From Apium graveolens (taxonomy: Eukaryota > Streptophyta > Magnoliopsida > Apiales > Apiaceae): DNA of 64,000 nt. The stretch spans positions 48,294,506-48,358,505 of the forward strand of contig NC_133647.1 in NCBI RefSeq assembly GCF_009905375.1, written 5' to 3'. The translations under genes and the position numbers were made by a program. Positions 12,910-25,095 of the stretch are shown here, piece after piece. The notes under the pieces were generated by a model. The model had not been told where the DNA came from, did not search any database, and saw nothing but the letters and a program-made list of their open reading frames with translations. The first letter of the stretch is position 1. Each line of letters starts with the position of its first letter.

Positions 12910-14153
12910 ACTCCTGAAATTTCCAAAACACTTATATTAATTTTACATCCAGGTTACCTAAAAGTATTCTCAGTCATTCCCTTACCGCTGATCACCTTAC
13001 ATGATCGATGTCCATTTCAGCGTCGAAATAAATTAAATGTAGTTAATATTATACACTTATGGAAAAAAAAGATTTTATACCCATCTGGATCAAGTATTTA
13101 AATAAGATTTCTGGAACACCTTTCGGCTAAATTGCAGTATCTATATACTTGGTCTCTTATACCAGACTTACAAAGACTCACCCTAGGCTCACTGGTCTTC
13201 ATTCTATTAACTTCCGAGGTCACCATCTCACTCGTTATACCATTATATAACCTTATTAAAGTCAGACCATCCATTCGAAATCTCCTTACTTTCTAAGGTA
13301 ATCCCTCATGGTCTATCATACCAGGTATAATCCTGATAATATTATCGAAGTATATAATAAATCTCCCTTAGAGGAATAATGTCCTCAATACTATAATAAA
13401 CACTACCTCTGGCAAAATCGTTCTTCGCAGGGAATTTAAAATCTCGCATACAAAGAAATTCCTCAACTTATTCCTGATAATAAGTAACATTAATTGTACA
13501 ACAAAGTTAAAGGTTTTTTTTGGTCCTCATATATATTGTTTTCTTAGAGCAACTATACAGGACTAGGAGAAATAACTTCATGTCATTTGAGTCATCCGAT
13601 GGTATTGGCACTTACTGTTTCCACCTCAACTGCCTCTTGAGATTCTGCTCCATATCCTATATCAATGCCTTGGATAATTCATAAATTTTCAAAGTATCTT
13701 CTCAGCATTCTGAAAATCCTTGCCTTGTGCCCTAGAAGGGTCAGCCTCATATGATACTCTAGTCATAAGTGGAACAACAACACACTAGCCATCTTATCTC
13801 TCTCTTGAGGTTTGATCTTTGCTCTATCAAACTTTCTCACTGCCCCTCTTATCTGGGCCAAAGTAAGTCTATCACTATCAATCTTGGTCTCTAACATTGT
13901 TATAAGCTCTCTGTCAGTAATATCCAACAATGCTATGTCTCACTCTTATTGAGATAGAGTCATATGGGGTCCCCTATAATATAATAAGGAGCCTAATGGT
14001 TCTTGTTCATAAATCCTCCATCAATGTTTCATAACTTTCTCTCATCCGTCAGTACTACATCCGGTAGTCCAATTATGAATCTGATATGGATTCTCAGTTC
14101 TCTTAATTATAACTAAGTCCCTTACACTCATGTCTCTGGGTACTGTAACCTTT

Positions 14154-14165
14154 GTTCTGATACTA
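14154..14165 (-). other. Primer-binding site (degenerate) of beta copy 1
   Basis: The minus strand reads TAGTATCAGAAC, two mismatches from the initiator-Met site TGGTATCAGAGC. It sits four bases from the LTR that starts at 14170, so this LTR acts as the 5' LTR for interior copy 1. Confidence 0.75.
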
Positions 14166-14169
14166 TTTC

Positions 14170-17100
14170 TGTAACACCCCCAAATCCGGGGTCAAGAATC
14201 CGGGTTGTCACGAGTTCCATTTTCCTTAATATCACTTAATCTTTAATCAAAACTACTACTGCATACTGTGACCCCTTTCTTTCACACACACACACATGTT
14301 AGAGTCTCGGAGAACGCACCGATACAATACTGAACCATATTAATATGTTGATTCAACAATCATTACATTCTTCCAAATATCTCTACAAAATATTCTAGTG
14401 ATTACTACTTCTAATTGAAGCGTAATCAGAAGTCCAATATAGACCTAACTCAAGGGCTATAACGATTCCCATATTCAACTTAAACAAATCATGCTAGAAT
14501 AACTAGCCTCCTACCAGCTTAATCCTTCACTACAAGCTAGTCGTATGGACTAATAGATATCGTCGACTTCCTTGTTCTTTTTCGATGGAACGACCACATT
14601 GCTATCTGTGGGGTGGAAGAATAAACAACAAGATTGAGCAAATAATGCCCAACAAGTTCTCCCAATAACTATCCACTTATATAAAAAAAGGAATATACCT
14701 CGATAGGAGTAATATGGAAAAGAATCAAACCTTTATACCCTTTAGGTTGTTCCTCAATATCAACATCTTTTATAAACCTCAAACCTTTATAATTCTCTAA
14801 TAGTTCAAGTTATTAAAGAATATACTTTTCATTCCTCAACCGATTCATGACAAATCATTTCCCACCACTTAAGCTGTAATATAAATTAATCACAACAATT
14901 ACACAATCCCTCTTTCAAAAATCAACATCAATACAAGATGTTCCATAACCAAACAATCTTAACAACCCATTCTTTTGTTAGATTAACACCATCTAGTTAT
15001 TCTATTTATTGTCATAATTTATTTGTGATAATTCAATTTATAAACATTTTAATAATTTCTTTTTCGAGGGATTGGGACTTTCAACCAACTGGATATGATT
15101 AAACGATGATCAGTCGTTTCAATCATGTCCTTCCGAGGGACCGTTTTACTACTAGTAGATGGGCAAGAACACTTTTCAAACTAGACTAGGGCAAGAACAC
15201 TTTTCAAACTTGACCCGATGATTGACAGGAACACTTTTCGAACATGACCAAATTATTCTTTGGCATGGGCCAGAATTAAAATGGATGGACCGGCACCCCG
15301 GCCTCTTACGCAGAATTACCGTATTACCGGTATTCTCAATCCACAGTACCGATGTTTTTGTCGGCCGCAATCTCATTTCGAGAGTATGCTGACCCCTTCC
15401 GGTCGCATCTGCAAGAGCATAATATAAAATGATCCCTACATTAACCGAGTCCCCTGAGTTACCAAAACTCTTTATTATTATTATTATTATTATTATTATT
15501 GTTGTTGTTGTTGTTGTTGTTGTTATTCATCTCATTCTTATCACTTTATTCTCATTGTTATGGTTATTCACCTCAACCATCATCTCATTATTGGTTATCC
15601 ATTAGGAAATTTTATTAACCAACGAACATTCACTAACTGACCAGGAAGCCTTAACAATTGCTAGATTAATTAATAATCTCTTATATATTGATTCAAAATA
15701 ATACTTTTTAGAATACAACCTTTCTTTGAATCTCAATTTAAAGAAAATCCCTTAGTCATATTCGAAAATAATTAACTAAATAAAATAAATTTAATTAAAT
15801 AGTTAATCCCAAGATGTCTTAATAAATATATAATTAATGAAATTATGAATACACCATCTTTCTGAGATTGGGTTGTGATAATATCATTTACTATCCTCAA
15901 TCTGGCATTTAATAATATTAAATACCCCAATATATGATCTTCGAAGAAAGAAATAATATATAGTCATATAATATTTGAAGGAACAATCTCCGATCTACGA
16001 TGACTAGTGTCAGAAGAAAGGTCGGCTTCCGGTCGACTTAATGAATATAGAAATAATATGAAAAAACTTCCTCATTTATTTGAGTCTACTTCTCTTAATA
16101 GTTCTTCCCTATTCTAGGGATTCACAAGTCCTTAAAAATATTGTACTTATGTAGCCATGCATACCTCAACAAAATCCTCCATTCATATTTAGTCTATGCA
16201 TATATATACATATGAACACTTTATGATGAACAATATCATAAGGTAGAGAAATCAACAGTTAAGGATAGAAATCTTGCATTACCAATGCGAATATAAATAC
16301 GACTGCAAACTCTTATCTGACTGCGAGGGTCCTGGGTTATGTCGAGGTGCTATAATGCTAAAGACAAAGTAGGGTTAACAACTAGTGCAAACATATACTA
16401 CTTAAACTATCAAATACAATCCAATGCATAATTGCTATACACTATTGCAAATTCTACTAGTTGATGTTGCATATATCTTAAAGGACACATAAGCATGTTA
16501 TTTATACTCACATTGCATCCTATGACTTAGCAAAATCCAAGTTATAACTCAATTTATTCATTCACGCTTCCCGTCGTTTTGCTTACGGTTTTCCATGGAT
16601 GTTGCTTACTTCATCAATTTTATAAAATCGAAAAATAATCCTTTTAATCCAAAACTTCCACGAGGACTTTCCTAACTGACCCTAGCATGTCATACTAAAG
16701 TTTAAAGATTTTCTCAGTCCTTCTAAGAGGTGAAATGATAGTCCCAAAACTTCACTTAAGCAAAGTTTGGTTTCGCGAAACAACGTTCACCAAAATGGAC
16801 ATAACTTTTAAACCGTAAATGCGTTTTATGCGGTTCTTGCGCTCACGTAAACTAAATGACAACCTCTAAATATATATACAGTTAGATGGTCACAAATGGA
16901 CGGACCTTATTTCATGATCCCGACAGTTTTAGTGGCTAACAAAAATTCGGCATTACGACGGCTATAACTATTCGATTTCCAAAATCATTCCATGTCTAAA
17001 ATCAATCCAATCAACAATCACAATCCATGCACTAACCATTAAAAATTAAATCAAGATCATAACAATCAACTTTCACAACACTCATCCAAACACATACTAC

Positions 17101-18208
17101 TAAACAAATCCAAATCAACACCAATCATCCATTATACTAAGCTCTTAACTTATGCTAATACATAATCACTAAATCATCATCAAAACTCAAACTCAATATC
17201 AATATTCTTGGATTCCATACCTTCCTTGGAGTGTTTTAACCACCAAAAAGCATTGTACTACCCTTGTATAGCCTTAAACTAGCTTGGCTCATCCGTGAAA
17301 TCAAGAAACAAAAGTTAGTTTCTTGGAGTTACTATTGGTCCGATTCAAAGAAGTGGAAAAATGAGGGTCTTAACATCCTTATCTGGACAAGACTTGTGAA
17401 CATGAGTTTTATATAATCTCAATACCTTTCCAAAAAGAGCTATAGAACACAATATTTGAGTGAGAAATAAAAGAGATACAATAGTTTTAATGTTCTCGTT
17501 CTATTTTGGCCGAGAGCAATGGAAATGGGGGAGGAAATGCTTTTGCTTTCTTGTGTTAGTGGAATAATGTGGTGGATGATGATGGGTTGTCTTGATATTT
17601 TGCTAGGTTAATAATAAACAAAGGAGTTAGTGGAAGATGATCTCACCATTTGCCATGTATTGGTGATTTGTGGTGAGATGAGATCATCCCTAGTTAACTA
17701 GATAATTAACTAGTCATTCCTTCCTAACTATCACTTGGTTTCTTGGTTGATCAAACATCCACTTTCCTTGCCACATGCAAAGGTATTTGAAAGAGTCGTT
17801 ATTCATTTCTTTGTCCGGTTATCACACAATCTCGTTGATCCTTTGGTTAAATACCTTAATGGTTTTATTGATAAAATCTTCTTGGTATTTTTAATACCTA
17901 AATTAATTCTCCTTTATAATCCTTGGATTAAAATCCTTCATCTTAATATCAATTCCTTAAATCCCATAATGTCTGGTGAAAATCTCGGGGAAACATAAAA
18001 GTGTTCGTTTTCGAAATCCGACGGCTTTTACATACACTTATTTTCACTCTCCAATACTAATATAAGCTTAGAATTTCCATAAGAGAACTCCTATATACGA
18101 GCGTCTGATAATATTTCTTAATCAGCAAAAAAATACTATTCATCATGGTTTTGAAAAATTACTATTCTCTAGTGCTTTAATTATTACCAAAAATTGGTTT
18201 TAATACAG
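14170..18208 (-). mobile_element. Shared middle LTR of the beta tandem (4.0 kb)
   Basis: The plus strand runs from TGTAACACCCCC to TTAATACA. A PBS flanks it on the left and a polypurine tract on the right, so it serves both as 5' LTR of interior copy 1 and as 3' LTR of interior copy 2. It resembles the LTR at 23739-27791 along its whole length (about 95% in sampled stretches). The (ATT)n(GTT)n microsatellite at 15471-15525 and the block at about 17590-17640 differ between the two. A degenerate copy of the GAGC...GCTCAGCAAGT motif is at 14634-14657. Confidence 0.9.
15471..15525 (+). repeat. (ATT)n-(GTT)n microsatellite in the middle LTR
   Basis: About ten ATT units are followed by about eight GTT units. 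The same locus in the right LTR (25045-25133) has far more ATT units and few GTT units. Confidence 0.97.
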
Positions 18209-18223
18209 TCTCCCCTCCTTGAA
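18209..18223 (-). other. Polypurine tract of beta copy 2
   Basis: The minus strand reads TCAAGGAGGGGAGAC directly before the LTR start. The plus-strand beta element has the same tract at 51063-51075. Confidence 0.85.
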
Positions 18224-18239
18224 AGGATTCCGTCCCGAA

Positions 18240-20900
18240 ATCAGGTTGAAGACTGCTGGGGATACTTTTCTTAACATTTCGGTTTCTAGTTTCCAATTCG
18301 ATCCTTGAACATTCTGATCTTCTTGCAGCGCATCTCACTAGCACTATAGCTTTTTATTCTCAATAATCCATAATATTCTCTGTATGCAATACTATTCTGG
18401 TTTTACTTATATTCGATCATAATGTATCATATTTTTCATATTCATATCGACTTGGGTATCAAGAACCTGCTTCGAATTCAGAGATAATCTTGATCCACAT
18501 GTAGAAGTAGAAGAATTTATTGAGAGATCACTATGATCAGTGAACACTTGTTATATTGCATAGATAGTACAGAAAGGGGCCGACCTTTAGTACTTGAAAA
18601 GCAATTAAACAATCTGTGGTACCCTACTAGACTTCTATCATATAGACCGACAGTCGTTCGGCAGTACCTCCCCTCCTTGAAGGGTTGTTCCTCTCAAGTA
18701 TAAAGAAGATTAATAAGAGAGGAGAGAAGAAAAAAAAATTTCAGAGAATTACAGAAAGATTCATGTTTGCAAAATATTATGCTGAAAATTTTACCTCTGA
18801 ACTATAGAGGTTTATCAGAGAAGAACAAGAATATAAGGGTTAGTACCAAGTACTACCTTATCATAAGTTCAAATCAAACCACCTTATAATTATTTCTAGT
18901 GGCATCAAAAATTTAATATCAACAAGAGAGTATCTCCAATCTAACAGTCTATGGATCTAGGCTCTCGTTCATTCTTAATATCAATCACTTTTGAAAACTC
19001 CTTCAACATCCAGAGTTGAATCTTGGATTTCTTACTCGACACTATCACCATTGGAATTCTACGTCGTACTCCAATATCGTTTGTATACATACTTATAACT
19101 CCTCGTCGCTAAAAAGAAATAATTAAATAATTAAATAAACACTTTGTTAGGATATCCCTATAACCCATACACCACCACGGTTCGACTAAATAATTGGTAA
19201 TCACATACCACCACACTTTACCATATATCCATTTTCATTCCGGCATTACCTCGGTTGTCATAATCTCATTACTTACAGAATCATTGATGTAATCCTTATA
19301 GTCTATTGCTGATTTATTATAGCTCATTTTTTCCTCGGGTTTTTAATAGCTACTCGTACATAGTTCATATTTACCACCTCACAACTTCCGAAGGAGATAC
19401 AACAAATCACTATTCCTGATCCACGAAGAATGTTTCTTAAACTTGCCATAGATATGACATGAAGCAGATAAAATTGCAAAAGAGAGTCAGCCAAAGCAAT
19501 GATGGCAGGTTAATAAAATTCTTAATCATATATCCTCAATAGGAAACTTGAAGCTTAAAGGTTCACTTAGTCCTTTTTGCATCATGGTCCTGGCTTATAT
19601 CGAGATAGGACCTTCTAAGGTAAGTAGTCTGCTCACAGGAATAAGGTCTTTTCCCAACCACTATTACATTTAAGTATTCCACAGTCATCAGAAGGAATAT
19701 AATCCTTCCACATTACACCATATCCTGTAAGGTTTCACCCATCATCCCTTAATTCCTTTGGTACAAGCATTTATAAACTACTCTTTTATACTTAAAGTAT
19801 CAGCCACCTCATTGGCCTTTCCTGATAATAGTTCCTTGCAATCAATATCTTTTGAACCACTTTCAACTAAATTTTCTACCTAATTCCTAGTCACCGCTTA
19901 TGTCAAGTTATTTTCCTTAAGTCCTTGTGAAAGGAAAAATTACCATTGCCTCAATCTTTAAATGTTAATATTATTCTGGCTAATTCCCAATCATACCTAG
20001 GAACTCTCTTATCTTACGTCTTTCTTGCTTTAAACAATCTCGATCTTCATTGGTCCATTCTAGACTTTCCCCTGGTTAAACACATGCCCCACCTGGCATT
20101 ATTATTATTAAAATACTATAAGAATGCATCATTATTCCCTTATCATCTTTCTCAGTATTGTTCTATTCTCCAGTCATTGACTCTCTGCCTTCATTCACCA
20201 TTCTTTCTTGGCATAATTTGATCCTTCCCAACAACACTGGTTGCATATAAATCTCTAACAACTTTTCGGCATCCACACCTTCTTGAGTTTCTCTTTCCTA
20301 CAAAGGGCATCAGCCACCATATTGGCTTTCCCTGGGTGATAGAGAATTCACAATCCTAACCCTTGATCAGCTCTAACCATCTTCCATGGCACATGTCAAG
20401 TTCTTTCTGGGCAACAATGTACTCGAGGCTCTTATTCCTCTTCGGTAAACTTTCTAAGGTTATCCTCAATCCTTCTTCTTGTATTCCTAGGTACATGGCA
20501 CATCAAGATATCGCTTACTAATACTATGACCACTTTGTCTATATATAGTTTCTGAAAACTCTCTTCACTGATCTTCAAAGGTTGTTGCTACCTTAATCAA
20601 TCCAATTTATATTGTCAAAACATAATGTCCCTATTAGGGTAAAATGCCATCCTTTGTGCATCCCCCCGAGATTATCTTAAGTTATCACTCTTTTATCCTC
20701 AATTCCATTTTGAAGAGGTACTTACATCCATCCATTGATAATTCAGCTTGTCTATCCCTGATAAGGGTATCTACTCAATCATTCCCATATTAATAGTCTA
20801 CATATCATTTCATGTTAACATCCCCTTTTTAGACTGATGTCAATCTATATGGCCTCCAAAAGACAATAACCTTTAAATTTTCTTCTTATAGATATTAAGC
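18240..20900 (-). pseudogene. Ty3/gypsy pol pseudogene (RT, RNase H, integrase tail), heavily decayed
   Basis: Pol normally encodes protease, reverse transcriptase, RNase H and integrase. On the minus strand, 20440-20570 reads LYIDKVVIVLVSDILM, the reverse transcriptase catalytic region in which the expected FIDD is now LVSD. It is followed after only about 60 codons by the RNase H end LYHPGKANMVADAL at about 20290-20340, so the segment between is largely deleted. A second similar tail, GKANEVADTLS, occurs near 19820. Near 18250-18330 a degraded integrase C-terminus (NWKLETEM) precedes the PPT. Stops and frameshifts occur throughout. The region aligns with the plus-strand copy at 48149-51075. 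Confidence 0.78.
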
Positions 20901-21309
20901 CATTATACAATTTCCACAACCTGCTGATCAATCTTTAAAATCTCTACAATCGTTGATAAATCATTTCCCTCAGTCATATTATGTCAATGGTAGTTATAAC
21001 CTCCCAACATCATATATCGTAGATCGTTGTACTTCTATTTCTAACTTACCATCGGAACAATCATATGCACATAAATTACTACAGTAATTGTTATTTCTAC
21101 TCATCAAGCTCCGGAAATAATTTACATTTAAGCTTCAACTTGCATGAAACCCTGTTTACACAAAAATCTAGTAGTTCTCGAATTGGCGAAAACAGGTGTC
21201 TTGGTGAAACCGAGTAGAAGGGTACTTTAGTTACATTAGTTTACACAACAGTTCTGACCGTCATGCTGAAGGTTCGTGTTGTCGGCGCTTGATTAAACGC
21301 AACCCAACT

Positions 21310-22470
21310 TCATCTTGATATTGTTGGTCTAGTTGCTTTACACTCCTTCTTTGAGTGGCCCACCCGGCCACAGTTATAACATGTAAGATTTAAGGGTTTA
21401 ATATTAGAAGCGCGTCTCCGAAAATCGCTGGCATAGTGCCCCACTTGTCCACAATGAAAAAAATTTATCCTGGGCATTTTACAGTCCCATCTATGCTTTC
21501 TCTCACACATTTTAAAATTTGGCGGTAGGGGCTTTGTCTGTCCTGACCGGGATCCCCTAAACTGCCTTCCGCCCTGGCCAACACTCGTCCCTTTCGATCT
21601 TATAGCCACTCAACTTTTTCTAACTTGGGATGCTTGTCCTTTACCAAACTTGTTTGTAAGGTTCCTATCAGTGGAACTTCCCTCCTGACTCTCGAACTTT
21701 CTCTTTCTATTATCTCTCTCTTTCCGTACCTGCTCACTCCCTTTCTCCACGATAATAGCATTTTATACTAGGGTAACATATTTGTTAGCTCTAACACAGA
21801 CACTCTATTTTGAATCCATAGGTCAATCCCCTACTTAAACCTTCTTACCTTTTTCACTTCGATATCTACAAATTCTGGCACGAATCTTGACAATTCAGTG
21901 AATTTCGCATCATACTCCGCTACGCTCAAGTTATTCTGCTTTAGTTCTAAATTTTTTAGCTCCATCTCACCCTCCATGTAACTGGGAAAATATTTCTCCA
22001 AAAACAACTTGGTAAAACTAGCCCAAGTCACCACTCAATTCCCTTCTATGTTTTTTTTAGACTCCCACCAAAAATTTGCCTCTCCCTTTAGTAAGTAAGT
22101 AGCAAAAAAATCGTTTTCTGATTCTCAACTACCTGCACAATCTCAAAAGACTTCTCTAATTCCTTTAGCCAGGCCCTAGCTACCACAAGGTTGGCTGTTC
22201 CCTCAAACTCGGGAGGTTTCAGTGATTTAAAGGCTCGAAAGGAATTGGCCACAGTGTGTTGGGGAACGGGCGATTGCCGCGGGTTTGGGTGGCGGTCTAA
22301 ATTCTGCTTCAGCAAGTCCATAATTTGACTCATGGGATTTACTTCTGGGTCACCTCCCTGGTTTCCGGTGTCATGTTCATTATGATCTTTGGGGATATCT
22401 CAATCCGAATTACTATTGGTTTTACTGGCTTCATTCTCTGGTTTTGAATATGCTCTTGTAACTCTCTGTC
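21310..22470 (-). pseudogene. Ty3/gypsy gag pseudogene, copy 2
   Basis: This is the homologue of the gag at 11745-12909, with the same order: capsid motifs (PPEFEGTANLVVARAWLKEL, SYMEGEMELKNLELKQ), then two zinc-binding motifs, ending in CYNCGRVGHSKKEC. The start codon of copy 1 is ATA here (about 22464), so the first usable ATG is internal. Codon 'VENQ' is intact here whereas copy 1 has a stop, but a frameshift follows after FLLLTY. The two copies therefore carry partly different lesions and decayed in part independently. Confidence 0.88.
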
Positions 22471-23722
22471 TGGGTGGTATACTTCTGTAATTTCCAAAAC
22501 ACTTATATTAATTTTACATCCAGGTTACCTAAAAGTATTCTCAGTCATTCCATTACCGCTGATCACCTTACATGATCGGTGTCTATTTCAGCATCGAAAA
22601 AAATTAAAAATAGTTGATATTATCCATTTAAGGAAAAAAAAGATTTTATACCCATCTGAGTCAAGTATATAAATAAGATTTTTGGAACACCTTTCGGCTA
22701 AATTGCAGTAACTATATACTTGGTCTCTTATACCAATCTTATCAAGACTCACCCTAGGCTCACTGGTCTTCTTTCTATTAACTTTCGAGATTACCATCTC
22801 GCTCGTTATACCATTATATAACCTTATTAAAGTCAGACCATCCATTCGAAATCTCCTTACTTTCTAAGGTAATCCCTCATGGTCTATCGTACCAGGTTTA
22901 ATCCTGATAATATTCTCGAAGTATATAATAAATCTCCCTTAGAGGAATAATGTCCTCAATACTATAATAAACACTACCTCTGGAAAAATCGTTCTTCGCA
23001 GGGAATTTAAAATCTCGCATACAAAGAAATTCCTCAACTTATTCCCGGTAAAAAGTAACATTAATTGTACAACAAAGTTAAAGGTTTTTTTTGGTCCTCA
23101 TATATATTGTTTTCTTAGAGCAACTATACAGGACTGGGAGCAATAACTTCATGTCATTTGAGTCATCCGATGGTATTGGCACTTACTGTTTCCACCTCAA
23201 CTGCCTCCTGAGATTCTGCTCCATATCCTATATCAATGCCTTGGATAATTCATAAATTTTCAAAGTATCTTCTCAGCATTCTCAAAATCCTCGCCTTGTG
23301 CCCTAGAAGGGTCAGCCTCATATGATACTTTAGTCATAAGTGGAACAGCGGCACACTAGCCATCTTATCTCTCTCTTGAGGCTTGATCCTTGCTCTATCA
23401 AACTTTCTCACTGCCCCTCTTATCTGGGCCAAAGTAAACCTATCACTATCAATCTTGGTCTCTAACAATGCTATAACTCTCTGTCAGCCCTATCCATCAA
23501 TTCATGTGTCACTCTTATTGAGATAGAGTCATATGGGGTCCCCTATAATATAATAAGGAGCTTAGTGGTTCTTGTTCATAAATCCTCCATCAATGTTTCA
23601 CAGCTTTCTCTCATCTGTCAGTACTACATCCGGTAGTCCAACTATGAATCCGATATGGATTCTCAGTTCTCTTAATTATAACTAAGTCTCTTACGCTCAC
23701 GTCTCTGAGTATTTTAACCTTT

Positions 23723-23734
23723 GCTCTGATAGCA
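23723..23734 (-). other. Primer-binding site of beta copy 2
   Basis: The minus strand reads TGCTATCAGAGC, one mismatch from TGGTATCAGAGC, four bases from the LTR at 23739. Confidence 0.85.
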
Positions 23735-23738
23735 TTTC

Positions 23739-25044
23739 TGTAACACCCCCAAATCAGGGGTCAAGAATCTGGGTTGTCACGAGTTCCATTTTCCTTAATA
23801 TCACTTAATCTTTAATCAAAACTACTACTGCATATTGTGATCCCTTTCTTTCACACACAAACACAGGTTAGAGTCTCAGAGAATGCACCGATACAATATT
23901 GAACCATAATAATATGTTGATTCAACAATCATTACATTCTTCCAAATATCTCTACAAAATATTCTGCTGATTACTACTTCGAATTGAAGCGTAATCAGAA
24001 GTCCAATATAGACCTAACTCAAGGGCTATAACGATTCCCACATTCAACTTAAATAAATCATGCTAGGATAACTAGCCTCCTACCAGCTTAATCCTTCACT
24101 TCAAGCCAGTCGTATGGACTAATAGATATCATCGACTTCCTTCCTCTTTTTCGATGGAATGGCCACATTGCTATCTGTGGGGTTGGAAGAATAAACAACA
24201 AGAATGAGCAAATAATGCTCAGCAAGTTCTCTCAATAACTATCCACTTATATAAAAGAAGGAATATACCTCGATAGGAGTAATAGGGAAAAGAATCAAAC
24301 CTTTATACCCTTTAGGTCGTTCCTCAATATCAACATCTTTTATATACCTCAAACCTTTATAATTCTCTAATAGTTCAAGTTATTGAAGAATATACTTTTC
24401 ATTCCTCAACCGATTTGTGACAAATCATTTCCCACCACTTAAGCTGTAATATATGTTAATCACAATAATTACACAATCCCTCTTTCAATAATCAACATCA
24501 GTACAAGATGTTCCATAACCAAACAATCTTAACAACCCATTTTGTTGTTAGATTAATACAATCTAGTTTTTCTATTTATGTCATAATTTATATGTGACAA
24601 TTCAATTTATAAACATTTTAATAATTTCTTTTCCGAGGGATTGAGACTTTCAACCAACTGGATATGATTAAACGATGATGAGTCATTTCAATCATGTCCT
24701 TTTGAGGGACCGTTTTACTACTAGTAGATGGGAAAAAACACTTTTCGAACTTGACCAGGGCAAGAAAACTTTTCGAACTTGACCCGATGATTGACAGGAA
24801 CACTTTTCGAATAGGACCAAATCATCCTTTGGCAACACATGGGCCAGAATTAAAATGGATGGACAGGCACCCCAGCCTCTTACGCAGAATTACCGTATTA
24901 CAGGTATTCTCAATGCACGGTACCGACGTTTATGTCGGCCACAATCTCATTTTTATAGTATGCTGACCCCTTCTGGTCGCATCTGCTAGAGCATCATATA
25001 AAATGATCCCTGAATTAACCGAGTCTCCTGGGTTATCAAAACTC

Positions 25045-25095
<51 letters not shown>

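Larger units (their letters stand above)
11717..14169 (-). mobile_element. Beta gypsy element, 5' part of interior copy 1
   Basis: This leader and gag region runs from the PBS at 14154-14165 down to the insertion point of the left element. It matches 21282-23738 closely throughout. The 1.2 kb between gag and PBS (12910-14150) is a long untranslated leader with no coding signal. The pol half of this copy is not in the window and should lie left of position 1. Confidence 0.88.
18209..23738 (-). mobile_element. Beta gypsy element, interior copy 2
   Basis: This 5.5-kb interior between two LTRs carries gag and pol remnants in the expected order on the minus strand. About 20900-21280, between gag and the recognisable RT, shows no motif I can assign; protease should lie there. 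About 22480-23720 is the untranslated leader, matching 12910-14150. The pol part is shorter than usual and contains only scattered domains. Confidence 0.85.
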
